Shown: piece by piece, positions 31,021-40,637 of the stretch | How the letters are laid out: each line of letters starts with the position of its first letter | How positions within the stretch are numbered: position 1 is the stretch's first letter | NCBI RefSeq assembly: GCF_900187455.1 | Contig: NZ_FYDX01000024.1 | Location: forward strand, 1 to 64,000 | Reading direction: 5' to 3' | DNA length: 64,000 nucleotides | Source of the DNA: Pseudomonas sp. Irchel 3E13 | Lineage (GTDB): Bacteria > Pseudomonadota > Gammaproteobacteria > Pseudomonadales > Pseudomonadaceae | Notes under the pieces: generated by a model | Told to the model about the DNA's origin: nothing | What the model saw: the letters and a program-made list of their open reading frames with translations, nothing else | Database searches by the model: none | Position numbers and translations under genes: made by a program

Positions 31021-32361
31021 ATGAGTAGAAAATATTTTGGTACCGACGGCATTCGCGGTCGTGTTGGTGAGTTCCCTATTACCCCTGATTTCATGCTCAA
31101 GCTGGGTTGGGCGGCGGGTATGGCCTTCCGCAAGCAGGGTCACTGCCGTGTATTGGTAGGCAAGGACACCCGTATTTCCGGGTATATGTTCGAGTCTGCC
31201 CTGGAGGCCGGGCTTTCGGCTGCCGGGGCTGATGTGCTGCTGTTGGGGCCGATGCCGACTCCGGCGATCGCCTACCTGACGCGGACCTTCCATGCTGAGG
31301 CGGGCATCGTCATCAGTGCCTCCCACAATCCGCATGACGACAACGGCATCAAGTTTTTCTCCGGGCAAGGTACCAAGTTGCCTGACGAAGTCGAACTGAT
31401 GATCGAAGAGCTGCTTGACCAGCCGATGACGGTGGTTGAGTCGAGCAAGTTGGGCAAGGTCTCTCGAATCAACGATGCTGCCGGTCGCTATATCGAGTTC
31501 TGCAAGAGCAGCGTGCCGAGCAGCACCGATTTCTCTGGCCTGAAGCTGGCTATCGACTGTGCTCATGGCGCGACCTATAAGGTAGCTCCAAGCGTGTTTC
31601 GTGAGCTGGGTGCCGAAGTTACCGTGCTGTCTGCGCAGCCGGATGGTCTGAACATCAATGAAAACTGTGGCTCGACTCATATCGAGTCGCTGCAGGCAGC
31701 AGTGCTGGTTGGTCATGCCGATCTGGGTATCGCCTTCGATGGTGACGGTGACCGCGTGCTGATGGTTGATCACACGGGCGCCATTGTTGATGGTGACGAA
31801 CTCTTGTTCATCATCGCACGTGACCTCCATGACCGCGGCAAGCTTCAAGGTGGCGTGGTGGGTACGCTCATGAGCAACCTGGGGCTGGAGCTTGCGCTGA
31901 AGGATCTGTCGATTCCCTTCGTGCGAGCGAAGGTAGGTGACCGTTACGTCATGGCAGAGTTGCTGGCGCGCGAGTGGATCATTGGCGGGGAAAACTCCGG
32001 GCATGTGGTTTGCTGTAGCCACACCACGACTGGAGACGCGATCATCGCTGCTCTGCAGGTGCTGATGGCGCTCAAGCGTCGTGGAGAGACCCTAGCGCAA
32101 GCTCGCCAGGCTGTCCGCAAGTGCCCGCAGGTGCTGATCAATGTCCGCTTCGGGGCAAGCAAGGTCGATCCGCTCGAGCACCCTTCGGTGAAAGAAGCGT
32201 GTGAGCGTATTACCGAGGATATGGCCGGGCGTGGTCGCGTGTTGTTGCGCAAGTCCGGAACAGAGCCTCTCGTGCGTGTAATGGTCGAAGGTGACGACGA
32301 AAGTCAGGTTCGCGGCCATGCCGAGGCACTGGCAAAACTGGTAAGTGAAGTTTGCGTTTGA
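31021..32361 (+). CDS. glmM: Phosphoglucosamine mutase
   Basis: This 446-residue enzyme turns glucosamine-6-phosphate into glucosamine-1-phosphate for peptidoglycan and LPS. The active serine loop GIVISASHNPHDDNG (Ser at about 101), the metal loop DGDGDR (about 240-245) and the C-terminal phosphate loop RKSGTEPLVRVM are all visible. It is translated from a GGAG-preceded ATG, 16 bases after folP. Confidence 0.98.
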   Translation: MSRKYFGTDGIRGRVGEFPITPDFMLKLGWAAGMAFRKQGHCRVLVGKDTRISGYMFESALEAGLSAAGADVLLLGPMPTPAIAYLTRTFHAEAGIVISASHNPHDDNGIKFFSGQGTKLPDEVELMIEELLDQPMTVVESSKLGKVSRINDAAGRYIEFCKSSVPSSTDFSGLKLAIDCAHGATYKVAPSVFRELGAEVTVLSAQPDGLNINENCGSTHIESLQAAVLVGHADLGIAFDGDGDRVLMVDHTGAIVDGDELLFIIARDLHDRGKLQGGVVGTLMSNLGLELALKDLSIPFVRAKVGDRYVMAELLAREWIIGGENSGHVVCCSHTTTGDAIIAALQVLMALKRRGETLAQARQAVRKCPQVLINVRFGASKVDPLEHPSVKEACERITEDMAGRGRVLLRKSGTEPLVRVMVEGDDESQVRGHAEALAKLVSEVCV

Positions 32362-32427
32362 TTTACGCTTGCCAGTAGTGATCGGGTTGGGTAACATCTG
32401 CGCCCACTTTGACCGACGAGGTACAGC

Positions 32428-33183
32428 ATGCGTCGCCCTATGGTAGCTGGTAACTGGAAGATGCACGGTACCCGCGCCAGCGTCGCTGAGCTGATCAAAA
32501 GCTTGAGTAATCAGGCCTTGCCAAGCGGTGTTGATGTCGCGGTGTTTCCACCCAGCCTGTTCATTACACAGGTGATCGACGGGCTTGAAGGCAAGTCGAT
32601 CGCTGTAGGTGCTCAGGACTCCGCGGTCGAACCCCAGCAAGGGGCTTTGACGGGAGAGGTGGCTCCGAGTCAGTTGGTTGATGTCGGTTGTGAGTGGGTG
32701 TTGATCGGTCACTCCGAGCGGCGTCAGATTCTGGAAGAGCAAGACTCGACCCTGATTCGGAAGTTCGCAGCGGCACAGTCCTGTGGATTGAAGGTTGTGT
32801 TCTGTGTAGGGGAAACCCTCGAAGAGCGCGAAGCAGGCAAGACGCTAGAAGTTGTTGGGCAGCAGTTGGACAGCATCATCGATACGTTGGGTGTTGCGGT
32901 CTTTGCAAGTGCGATTATTGCCTATGAGCCAGTTTGGGCCATCGGTACTGGCCTCACAGCTACTCCGCAGCAAGCGCAGGATGTGCATAAAGCCATTCGC
33001 GAGCAGTTGGCGGTAAAGGATTCAGAAGTTGCGCAGAATGCGCGGCTTCTATACGGCGGCAGCGTGAAGGCGGCCAATGCGGCTGAGCTGTTCGGCATGC
33101 CGGATATTGATGGGGGGCTCATTGGTGGGGCTTCCCTGAACGCAGACGAATTCGGTGCAATTTGTCGCGCCGCAGGAAACTGA
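32428..33183 (+). CDS. tpiA: Triosephosphate isomerase
   Basis: This 251-residue TIM-barrel enzyme interconverts dihydroxyacetone phosphate and glyceraldehyde-3-phosphate. Visible are the N-terminal GNWKMHG (Lys), the catalytic His in LIGHSERR (about 93-100), and catalytic Glu in AYEPVWAIGTG (about 165-175). It is followed directly by secG, with three bases between the genes. Confidence 0.98.
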   Translation: MRRPMVAGNWKMHGTRASVAELIKSLSNQALPSGVDVAVFPPSLFITQVIDGLEGKSIAVGAQDSAVEPQQGALTGEVAPSQLVDVGCEWVLIGHSERRQILEEQDSTLIRKFAAAQSCGLKVVFCVGETLEEREAGKTLEVVGQQLDSIIDTLGVAVFASAIIAYEPVWAIGTGLTATPQQAQDVHKAIREQLAVKDSEVAQNARLLYGGSVKAANAAELFGMPDIDGGLIGGASLNADEFGAICRAAGN

Positions 33184-33186
33184 AAA

Positions 33187-33576
33187 ATGCTGGAAACAGT
33201 TATTGTCGTTCTTCATCTGTTGGGCGCACTGGGTTTGGTAGTGCTGGTTCTGCTGCAACAGGGTAAAGGTGCGGAAGCAGGTGCATCTTTCGGCGCAGGT
33301 GCTTCAAATACTGTGTTCGGAAGCCAAGGTTCTGCTACCTTCCTGAGTAAGTTTACTGCTATACTAGCTGCCTCTTTCTTCTTAACTGCTCTTGGGTTAG
33401 GATACTTTGCTAAAGAGAAAGCTCATGAGCTGACTCAAGTAGGGTTGCCAGATCCAGCGGTATTAGAAGTTAAGCAAGCCAAACCGGCAGCAGATGATGT
33501 ACCGGTGCTCCAGGAGCAACAGAAGAACGAAGCCGGCAACACTGGCGATGTTCCTCCCGCTCAAGAGCAGAAGTAA
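33187..33576 (+). CDS. secG: Preprotein translocase subunit SecG
   Basis: This 129-residue component of the SecYEG channel has two transmembrane segments (about 2-22 and 52-72) around the conserved GKGAEAGASFGAGASNTVFG loop. The C-terminal tail is Pro/Glu/Gln-rich and cytoplasmic or disordered. The coding sequence uses unusually many A- and T-ending codons (TTA, GTA, ACT) compared with neighbours, which is common in short membrane genes but striking here. Confidence 0.95.
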   Translation: MLETVIVVLHLLGALGLVVLVLLQQGKGAEAGASFGAGASNTVFGSQGSATFLSKFTAILAASFFLTALGLGYFAKEKAHELTQVGLPDPAVLEVKQAKPAADDVPVLQEQQKNEAGNTGDVPPAQEQK

Positions 33577-33595
33577 CGGGTTTCAAAGTAGTATT

Positions 33596-33681
33596 GCCGA
33601 GGTGGTGGAATTGGTAGACACGCAACCTTGAGGTGGTTGTGCCCATAGGGTGTAGGGGTTCGAGTCCCCTTCTCGGTACCA
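33596..33681 (+). tRNA. tRNA-Leu (GAG)
   Basis: This 86-nt class II tRNA has GCCGAGG opposite TCTCGGT, with encoded CCA at 33679-33681. The anticodon loop TTGAGGT gives anticodon GAG, decoding CUC and CUU. A long variable arm and the T-loop GGTTCGAGTCC are visible. It lies 19 bases after secG, the conserved Pseudomonas position. Confidence 0.97.
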
Positions 33682-33694
33682 TTTGAAGCATGAG

Positions 33695-33718
33695 AGCCCG
33701 CTTTGAGCGGGCTTTCTT
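33695..33718 (+). terminator. Terminator after tRNA-Leu
   Basis: AGCCCGCT and AGCGGGCT (33695-33702, 33706-33713) form the stem with a TTG loop, followed by TTCTT. Confidence 0.8.
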
Positions 33719-33734
33719 GTAGGTGGAGGTTGGA

Positions 33735-33764
33735 TTGACCCTTTCGGGGGTTCGGTCGTATACT
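33735..33764 (+). promoter_or_regulatory. Sigma-70 promoter of initiator tRNA
   Basis: TTGACC (33735-33740), an 18-base spacer and TATACT (33759-33764) are close to the sigma-70 consensus; transcription would start about ten bases before the tRNA. The GC-rich stretch between -10 and the start is consistent with a stringently controlled promoter. Confidence 0.8.
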
Positions 33765-33780
33765 TTCGCCCCAGCTTTGT

Positions 33781-33857
<77 letters not shown>

Positions 33858-33867
33858 GTTTCAGCGG

Positions 33868-33890
33868 AGCCCCTTTTCAAGGGGCTTTTT
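33868..33890 (+). terminator. Terminator after initiator tRNA
   Basis: AGCCCCTT and AAGGGGCT (33868-33875, 33879-33886) with loop TTC, then TTTT. Partial read-through into rimP is usual in this operon. Confidence 0.85.
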
Positions 33891-33988
33891 GTTAGCTGAA
33901 CAGTTCTCAGCGCCGATGTTCAACGGCGCATTTCATGGATGGGCGCTTGCCCATTTTTTATTTGCACAGCATGCACGAGGGGGTTCAG

Positions 33989-34447
33989 GTGTCGAGCAAG
34001 CTAGAACAGTTGCAGGCCTTGTTGGCCCCGGTGGTCGAGGCGCTCGGCTATCAATGCTGGGGAATCGAGTTCATTTCTCAAGGCAAACATTCGGTACTGC
34101 GTATCTATATCGACAAAGAGGGCGGCATTCTGGTCGAAGATTGCGAAGCCGTCAGTCGCCAGATCAGTGGCGTTCTGGATGTTGAAGATCCAATCAGCTC
34201 CGAATACACCCTTGAAGTGTCCTCTCCTGGCATGGATCGCCCGCTGTTCACACTTGAACAGTTTGCCTCGCATGCCGGCGAACAAGTGAAGATCAAGCTG
34301 CGTACGCCCTTCGAAGGTCGTCGTAACTTTCAAGGCCTGCTCCGCGGTGTGGAGGAACAGGATGTCGTGGTCCAGGTGGACAGTCACGAATTCCTGTTGC
34401 CGATCGACTCGATCGACAAGGCCAACATTATTCCCAGTTTTGACTGA
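33989..34447 (+). CDS. rimP: Ribosome maturation factor RimP
   Basis: This 152-residue 30S assembly factor has the N-terminal alpha/beta domain (SKLEQLQALLAPVVEALG) and the C-terminal SH3-like domain, with the conserved LEVSSPGMDRPL. I set the start at GTG 33989, preceded by GAGGGGG; the open frame extends to 33935, but homologues start SSKLEQLQ. First gene of the nusA operon. Confidence 0.96.
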   Translation: MSSKLEQLQALLAPVVEALGYQCWGIEFISQGKHSVLRIYIDKEGGILVEDCEAVSRQISGVLDVEDPISSEYTLEVSSPGMDRPLFTLEQFASHAGEQVKIKLRTPFEGRRNFQGLLRGVEEQDVVVQVDSHEFLLPIDSIDKANIIPSFD

Positions 34448-34507
34448 GACATGCCGGATCCGCTCCAAAAAAGCGGACCTAATGGCTTGCGAAAGGCGAG
34501 GCGTACG

Positions 34508-35989
34508 ATGAGCAAAGAAGTACTGCTGGTTGTTGAGTCGGTATCCAATGAAAAGGGCGTACCGGCCGGCGTGATTTTTGAAGCGCTGGAAGTGGCTCTG
34601 GCCACCGCAACTAAAAAACGTTTTGAAGACGAAGTTGACCTGCGTGTGGAAATCAACCGCCACACCGGTAACTACGAAACCTTCCGCCGCTGGACTGTGG
34701 TCGAAGACGAAGACCTGGACGATCCTGCGATCGAACTGGCCGTCGACCAGGCCCAGGCGAAAAAACCGGGCGCTGTCGCTGGCGAGATCATCGAAGAGAA
34801 GATCGAATCCATCGAGTTCGGCCGTATCGCTGCCCAGACCGCCAAGCAAGTCATTGTGCAGAAGGTTCGTGAGGCAGAACGTGCTCAGGTGGTCGATGCC
34901 TATCGTGAGCGTGTAGGTGAAATCATCTCCGGCACGGTCAAGAAAGTTACCCGCGACAACGTCATCGTTGATCTGGGTAACAATGCTGAAGCACTGCTGG
35001 CACGTGAAGATATCATCTCTCGCGAGACTTTCCGGGTAGGCGTTCGAGTTCGTGCGCTGCTCAAGGAAATCCGCACTGAGAACCGCGGTCCGCAACTGAT
35101 TCTGTCGCGTACCGCGCCACAGATGCTGATCGAGCTGTTCCGCATCGAAGTACCGGAAATCGCCGAGGGCCTGATCGAAGTGATGGCTGCTTCGCGTGAT
35201 CCGGGCTCTCGAGCAAAGATCGCCGTTCGCTCCAAGGACAAACGTATTGACCCACAAGGCGCCTGCATCGGCATGCGCGGCTCCCGGGTTCAAGCGGTTT
35301 CCGGAGAGCTGGGTGGTGAGCGCGTGGATATTGTGCTCTGGGACGACAACCCAGCACAGTTCGTCATCAACGCCATGTCGCCGGCTGAAGTCGCGGCGAT
35401 CATCGTTGACGAAGATGCCCACGCGATGGATATCGCTGTTGCCGCTGACAACCTGGCGCAGGCGATCGGTCGCGGCGGTCAGAACGTTCGCCTGGCCAGT
35501 CAACTGACCGGCTGGACCCTGAACGTGATGACCGAATCGGACATCCAGGCCAAGCAGCAAGCGGAAACCGGCGACATCCTGCGCAACTTCATCGAAGAGC
35601 TGGAAGTCGACGAAGAACTGGCCCAGGTGCTGGTCGACGAAGGCTTTACCAGCCTCGAAGAAATTGCCTATGTACCGCTGGAAGAAATGCTCAACATCGA
35701 TGGCTTCGACGAGGAGATCGTCAACGAACTCCGCGCTCGTGCCAAGGACCGTCTGTTGACCAAAGCCATCGCTACCGAGGAAAAACTGGCAGACGCCCAT
35801 CCGGCCGAAGACCTGCTCTCTCTTGAGGGTATGGACAAGGACCTGGCGGCGGAACTGGCGGTGCGCGGCGTGGTTACCCGCGAAGACCTGGCCGAGCAGT
35901 CGATTGACGATCTGCTCGACATCGACGGCATCGACGAAGAGCGTGCCGGCAAGTTGATCATGGCCGCCCGAGCCCACTGGTTCGAGTAA
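34508..35989 (+). CDS. nusA: Transcription elongation/termination factor NusA
   Basis: This 493-residue factor binds RNA polymerase and modulates pausing, termination and antitermination. It has the N-terminal polymerase-binding domain (about 1-125), S1 (about 135-200), two KH domains (about 230-345, SRVQAVSGELGGERVDI and AIGRGGQNVRLASQLTG) and two C-terminal acidic repeats (about 360-490). ATG 34508 (MSKEVLLVVE) is standard. Confidence 0.98.
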   Translation: MSKEVLLVVESVSNEKGVPAGVIFEALEVALATATKKRFEDEVDLRVEINRHTGNYETFRRWTVVEDEDLDDPAIELAVDQAQAKKPGAVAGEIIEEKIESIEFGRIAAQTAKQVIVQKVREAERAQVVDAYRERVGEIISGTVKKVTRDNVIVDLGNNAEALLAREDIISRETFRVGVRVRALLKEIRTENRGPQLILSRTAPQMLIELFRIEVPEIAEGLIEVMAASRDPGSRAKIAVRSKDKRIDPQGACIGMRGSRVQAVSGELGGERVDIVLWDDNPAQFVINAMSPAEVAAIIVDEDAHAMDIAVAADNLAQAIGRGGQNVRLASQLTGWTLNVMTESDIQAKQQAETGDILRNFIEELEVDEELAQVLVDEGFTSLEEIAYVPLEEMLNIDGFDEEIVNELRARAKDRLLTKAIATEEKLADAHPAEDLLSLEGMDKDLAAELAVRGVVTREDLAEQSIDDLLDIDGIDEERAGKLIMAARAHWFE

Positions 35990-36015
35990 GCAGGCTGGCC
36001 TGAGGAGAGAAGTGC

Positions 36016-38523
36016 ATGACGCAAGTCACGGTGAAAGAATTGGCCCAAGAGGTCGCTGCACCGGTAGAGCGCCTGCTGCAGCAGATGCGTGAGGCAGGTC
36101 TGCCGCACACCGATGCCAGTCAGCTGGTGAGCGACAATGAGAAGCAGGCTCTGCTGACCCATTTGAAAAGCAGCCATAAGGCAAAGGTGGAAGAGCCGCG
36201 CAAGATTACCTTGCAGCGCAAGACCACCAGCACCCTGCGTGTTGCCGGTAGCAAGAGCATCAGCGTAGAAGTACGCAAGAAGAAAGTTTTCGTACAGCGC
36301 AGCCCGGAAGAAGTCCAGGCTGAGCAGAAGCGTGAGCTGGAAGAGCGCCGCGCTGCCGAAAATGCTGTCCGCGAGAAGTCCGAAGCCGAAGCGCGTCAGC
36401 GCACCGAGGAAGAGACTCGTCGCCAAGCGCCAGCAGCACCGGCTGCTGCGCCTGTAGCCGCTCCGGTTGCGCAGGCTGAGGCCTCGGCTGCCGTCGAGCC
36501 CGCTGCAGCCCCGGCTCCCGCTGCTGACCGCAAGAAAGATGAAAGCCGTCGCAACGACCGTGCCCGTGACGATGATCGTCGCGGTGGCGAGCGTCGCAAC
36601 GAAGCGCCGCGCGTATCGGTCAAGGTCAAGGAGAAAGAGAAAGCTCCTACTCCTCGCGCCGCTCCACGTACTACCGAGGAAGAAAGCGATGGTTTCCGTC
36701 GCGGCGGTCGTGGCAAGTCCAAGCCGAAGAAACGCAACGCTCACGGTTTCCAGAGCCCTACCGGTCCGGTCATCCGCGACGTAAGCATCGGCGAGACCAT
36801 TACGGTTTCCGACCTTGCACAGCAGATGTCGGTCAAAGGCGCTGAAGTCGTCAAGTTCATGTTCAAGATGGGCACTCCGGTCACCATCAACCAGGTGCTC
36901 GATCAGGAGACCGCTCAACTGGTCGCCGAAGAGCTGGGCCACAAGGTCACCCTGGTCAGCGACACTGCCCTGGAAGATTCCCTGGCCGAATCGCTGAAGT
37001 TCGAAGGTGAGACCTTTGCCCGTGCGCCGGTCGTGACCGTAATGGGCCACGTTGACCACGGTAAGACCTCGCTGCTCGACTACATCCGTCGTGCCAAGGT
37101 TGCTGCTGGCGAAGCCGGTGGTATCACCCAGCACATCGGTGCCTATCACGTGGAAACCGACCGCGGCATGGTCACCTTCCTCGACACCCCTGGTCACGCC
37201 GCGTTTACCGCCATGCGTGCCCGTGGTGCCAAGGCGACCGACATCGTTATCCTGGTGGTCGCGGCTGACGACGGTGTGATGCCTCAGACCCGCGAAGCGG
37301 TTCAGCACGCCAAGGCTGCTGGTGTTCCACTGGTTGTTGCAGTGAACAAGATCGACAAGCCGGGCGCTGACCTCGATCGCATCCGCAACGAGCTGTCCGT
37401 CGAAGGCGTTACCTCCGAGGACTGGGGTGGTGACACTCCATTCGTCAAGGTTTCGGCGAAGATGGGTACCGGTGTTGACGAACTGCTCGAAGCCGTTCTG
37501 CTGCAAGCCGAGATCCTCGAGCTCAAAGCCACTCCATCCGCGCCAGGTCGTGGTGTCGTGGTCGAGTCTCGCCTGGACAAGGGCCGTGGCCCGGTGGCGA
37601 CCGTTCTGGTTCAGGACGGCACCCTGCGTCAAGGCGACATGGTTCTGTGCGGCTCCAACTACGGCCGTGTACGAGCGATGCTCGACGAGAACGGCAAGCC
37701 CGTCAAAGAAGCCGGTCCGTCTATCCCGGTCGAGATCCTCGGCCTGGACGGTACCCCGGACGCTGGCGACGAGCTGTCGGTAGTGGCTGACGAGAAGAAA
37801 GCCCGCGAAGTTGCACTGTTCCGCCAAGGCAAGTTCCGCGAAGTCAAACTGGCTCGCGCTCATGCTGGCAAGCTGGAAAACATCTTCGAGAACATGGGCC
37901 AGGAAGAGAAGAAGACCCTCAACATCGTGCTCAAGGCCGACGTTCGTGGTTCTCTCGAGGCTCTGCAAGGTTCGCTCGGCGGCTTGGGCAACGACGAAGT
38001 GCAAGTGCGCGTGATCGGTGGCGGTGTCGGTGGTATCACCGAGAGCGACGCCAACCTGGCACTGGCTTCGAACGCAGTACTGTTCGGCTTCAACGTTCGT
38101 GCCGATGCCGGTGCGCGCAAGATCGTCGAGCAGGAAGGTCTGGATATGCGTTACTACAACGTGATCTACGACATCATTGAAGACGTCAAGAAAGCCCTGA
38201 CCGGTATGCTCGGCAGCGATGTTCGCGAGAACATCCTGGGTATCGCCGAAGTGCGCGACGTGTTCCGTTCGCCGAAGTTCGGCGCCATCGCCGGTTGCAT
38301 GGTTGTGGAAGGTACGGTTCACCGTAACCGCCCGATCCGTGTACTGCGCGAAGACGTGGTTATCTTCGAAGGCGAGCTGGAATCCCTGCGCCGCTTCAAG
38401 GACGATGCGTCCGAAGTACGTGCCGGCATGGAATGCGGTATCGGCGTCAAGAGCTACAACGACGTCAAGGTCGGCGACAAGATCGAAGTCTTCGAGAAAG
38501 TCCAGGTGGCTCGTACGCTCTGA
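36016..38523 (+). CDS. infB: Translation initiation factor IF-2
   Basis: This 835-residue GTPase brings fMet-tRNA to the 30S subunit; its tRNA is coded 2 kb upstream. It has an N-terminal IF2_N domain, a long charged Ala/Glu/Arg-rich linker (about 90-245) with low-complexity stretches, a second IF2_N (about 255-305), then the G domain with GHVDHGKTS (about 343), DTPGHAAF and NKIDKP, and domains II-IV. No internal starts were assigned, although IF-2 often has shorter isoforms. Confidence 0.98.
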   Translation: MTQVTVKELAQEVAAPVERLLQQMREAGLPHTDASQLVSDNEKQALLTHLKSSHKAKVEEPRKITLQRKTTSTLRVAGSKSISVEVRKKKVFVQRSPEEVQAEQKRELEERRAAENAVREKSEAEARQRTEEETRRQAPAAPAAAPVAAPVAQAEASAAVEPAAAPAPAADRKKDESRRNDRARDDDRRGGERRNEAPRVSVKVKEKEKAPTPRAAPRTTEEESDGFRRGGRGKSKPKKRNAHGFQSPTGPVIRDVSIGETITVSDLAQQMSVKGAEVVKFMFKMGTPVTINQVLDQETAQLVAEELGHKVTLVSDTALEDSLAESLKFEGETFARAPVVTVMGHVDHGKTSLLDYIRRAKVAAGEAGGITQHIGAYHVETDRGMVTFLDTPGHAAFTAMRARGAKATDIVILVVAADDGVMPQTREAVQHAKAAGVPLVVAVNKIDKPGADLDRIRNELSVEGVTSEDWGGDTPFVKVSAKMGTGVDELLEAVLLQAEILELKATPSAPGRGVVVESRLDKGRGPVATVLVQDGTLRQGDMVLCGSNYGRVRAMLDENGKPVKEAGPSIPVEILGLDGTPDAGDELSVVADEKKAREVALFRQGKFREVKLARAHAGKLENIFENMGQEEKKTLNIVLKADVRGSLEALQGSLGGLGNDEVQVRVIGGGVGGITESDANLALASNAVLFGFNVRADAGARKIVEQEGLDMRYYNVIYDIIEDVKKALTGMLGSDVRENILGIAEVRDVFRSPKFGAIAGCMVVEGTVHRNRPIRVLREDVVIFEGELESLRRFKDDASEVRAGMECGIGVKSYNDVKVGDKIEVFEKVQVARTL

Positions 38524-38642
38524 TTCACGAGCTTGGAAGCGACGGGCGGGTGGCTGTGAAGCCACGCTTGTCGCTGAACGCAACGCCCGGTCCGGCTGAT
38601 GCCTGGCCGGGCGTTTGCCGCTTTAGTTACAGGTAGCAAGAC

Positions 38643-39041
38643 ATGGCAAAAGAATATAGCCGTACCCAACGCATCGGCGATCAAATGCAGCGTGAGCTGG
38701 CTCAGTTGATCCGTCGTGAAGTCAAAGATCCCCGCGTCGGCCTGGTGACCATCACCGCCGTCGATGTCAGCCGCGATGTCGGCCATGCCAAGGTGTTCAT
38801 CACCGTCATGGGCCAGGACAGCGCTGAAGACATCAAGCAGAGTCTGAAAGTCCTGAACTCCGCCTCCGGTTTCCTGCGCATGCAGCTCGGCCGTGAAATG
38901 AAGCTGCGCAGCGTGCCGCAACTGCATTTCCACTATGACGAGAGCGTCACCCGCGGCGCCCATCTGTCCGCGCTGATCGAGCGTGCCGTCGCCGAGGACA
39001 GTCAGCACCAGAGCACCGACGTTCCGGATAGCAAGGAGTGA
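38643..39041 (+). CDS. rbfA: Ribosome-binding factor A
   Basis: This 132-residue KH-type protein matures 16S rRNA and is needed for cold adaptation. Family stretches QRIGDQMQRELAQLIRREVKD and LRSVPQLHFHYDES are clear. It is three bases before truB, so translation is probably coupled. Confidence 0.97.
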   Translation: MAKEYSRTQRIGDQMQRELAQLIRREVKDPRVGLVTITAVDVSRDVGHAKVFITVMGQDSAEDIKQSLKVLNSASGFLRMQLGREMKLRSVPQLHFHYDESVTRGAHLSALIERAVAEDSQHQSTDVPDSKE

Positions 39042-39044
39042 TCC

Positions 39045-39962
39045 GTGGCTCAGGTCAAACGTATCCGTCGTAACGTCAGTGGCATCATCCTGCTCGACAA
39101 GCCGCTGGGGTTCACCTCCAACGCCGCGTTGCAGAAGGTCCGCTGGCTGCTCAATGCTGAAAAGGCCGGACATACCGGCAGTCTTGATCCGCTCGCTAGT
39201 GGCGTACTGCCGCTGTGCTTCGGCGAGGCAACCAAGTTCTCGCAATACCTGCTCGATTCCGACAAGGGCTACGAGACGGTCATGCAACTGGGACAGACCA
39301 CCACCACCGGCGATGCCGAGGGTGAAGTCCTGCAGACCCGCGATGTGACCGTTGGTCGCGCCGACATTGAAGCGGTGTTGCCACAATTTCGTGGTCCAAT
39401 CAGCCAGATACCTCCGATGTACTCGGCCCTCAAGCGCGATGGCCAGCCGTTGTACAAACTGGCGCGTGCAGGTGAAGTAGTGGAGCGTGAAGCACGTTCT
39501 GTTACTATTACCCGCTTGGAACTGCTGGAGTGCGAAGGCACCCGGGTTCGTCTCTCGGTCGGTTGCACCAAGGGCACGTATATCCGCACCCTGGTCGAAG
39601 ATATCGGCGAGGTGTTGGGATGTGGTGCTTATGTCGCCGAACTGCGTCGCACCCATGCCGGACCGTTCGAACTGGCCCAGACCGTGACCCTCGAAGAACT
39701 CGAGCAGGTTCACGCCGATGGCGGCAATGAAGCGATCGATCGCTTCCTGATGCCTTCGGACAGCGGTTTGCTGGACTGGCCGTTGCTGCAGTTCTCCGAG
39801 CACAGTGCGTTTTACTGGCTGCATGGTCAGCCGGTACGTTCGCCGGACGCGCCGAAATTCGGCATGGTCCGCGTACAGGATCACAACGGTCGCTTCATCG
39901 GGATCGGTGAAGTGAGCGAAGACGGGCGCGTCGCGCCGCGTCGACTGATTCGGTCGGAATGA
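39045..39962 (+). CDS. truB: tRNA pseudouridine-55 synthase
   Basis: This 305-residue enzyme makes pseudouridine 55 in the T-loop of most tRNAs. The catalytic Asp is in GHTGSLDPLASGVLPLCFGEATK (about 44-66); KPLGFTSN and a C-terminal PUA-like domain are also present. The GTG start at 39045 has a strong AAGGAGTG site. Confidence 0.98.
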   Translation: MAQVKRIRRNVSGIILLDKPLGFTSNAALQKVRWLLNAEKAGHTGSLDPLASGVLPLCFGEATKFSQYLLDSDKGYETVMQLGQTTTTGDAEGEVLQTRDVTVGRADIEAVLPQFRGPISQIPPMYSALKRDGQPLYKLARAGEVVEREARSVTITRLELLECEGTRVRLSVGCTKGTYIRTLVEDIGEVLGCGAYVAELRRTHAGPFELAQTVTLEELEQVHADGGNEAIDRFLMPSDSGLLDWPLLQFSEHSAFYWLHGQPVRSPDAPKFGMVRVQDHNGRFIGIGEVSEDGRVAPRRLIRSE

Positions 39963-40115
39963 CCGAAACCGTCAGTGCCGGGCTCAGGTCCGGCACGGAT
40001 GGATTAGAGGGTGGCTGTTAATAGGCATGGTCACACCTCACTTTTATGAATACAGGGAGCAGTCCCTGGCCTATTGGAAGCCTTTACCGGTTTCCCTTGA
40101 TTTGGAGAAAGCCAG

Positions 40116-40385
40116 ATGGCACTCAGCGTTGAAGAAAAAGCACAGATCGTTGGCGACTACCAGCAAGCTGCTGGTGACACCGGTAGCCCGGAAGTTCAGG
40201 TTGCTCTGCTGACCGCCAACATCAACAAGCTGCAAGGCCACTTCAAGGCCAACGGCAAAGACCACCACTCCCGTCGTGGTCTGATCCGCATGGTAAACCA
40301 GCGCCGCAAGCTGCTGGACTACCTGAAAGGTAAAGACGCCACTCGTTACAGCGCCCTGATCGGTCGTCTGGGTCTGCGTCGCTAA
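40116..40385 (+). CDS. rpsO: 30S ribosomal protein S15
   Basis: This 89-residue protein binds the central domain of 16S rRNA. The signature GDTGSPEVQVALLTANINKL and HHSRRGLIRMVNQRRKLLDYL are complete. It precedes pnp, the conserved order, and the start has a GGAGA site. Confidence 0.99.
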   Translation: MALSVEEKAQIVGDYQQAAGDTGSPEVQVALLTANINKLQGHFKANGKDHHSRRGLIRMVNQRRKLLDYLKGKDATRYSALIGRLGLRR

Positions 40386-40478
40386 TAGCGGCCTGGCCAG
40401 TGGTGTGCGCGGCGTGCTGCGGTCTTCAGCCAAGAGCTTTCGCTCCATGGCTGACGAGCGCGCCGCGCGTATCTATGA

Positions 40479-40536
40479 GGTTGGCAGTCTGTCTTGCCCG
40501 AGCGGTTTTCCGCGACGGCCGGGCAGGCTCCCAACC
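40479..40536 (+). promoter_or_regulatory. Long hairpin in the pnp leader (candidate RNase III site)
   Basis: GGTTGG (40479-40484) pairs with CCAACC (40531-40536). Inside are CTTGCCCG/CGGGCAGG (40494-40501, 40521-40528) and GCGG/CCGC around TTTT. In E. coli the rpsO-pnp leader hairpin is cut by RNase III, starting PNPase autoregulation; this structure is in the same place. The function is inferred. Confidence 0.6.
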
Positions 40537-40637
40537 TTTAGTTTTATCTGGACGGTCAATGGGGCCGATTCCCCGTTCTGCCCAAGAATTCGCAAGAAAC
40601 CAGTTCCCCCAGAGCCACTAAGATAAGGTAGGAAACC

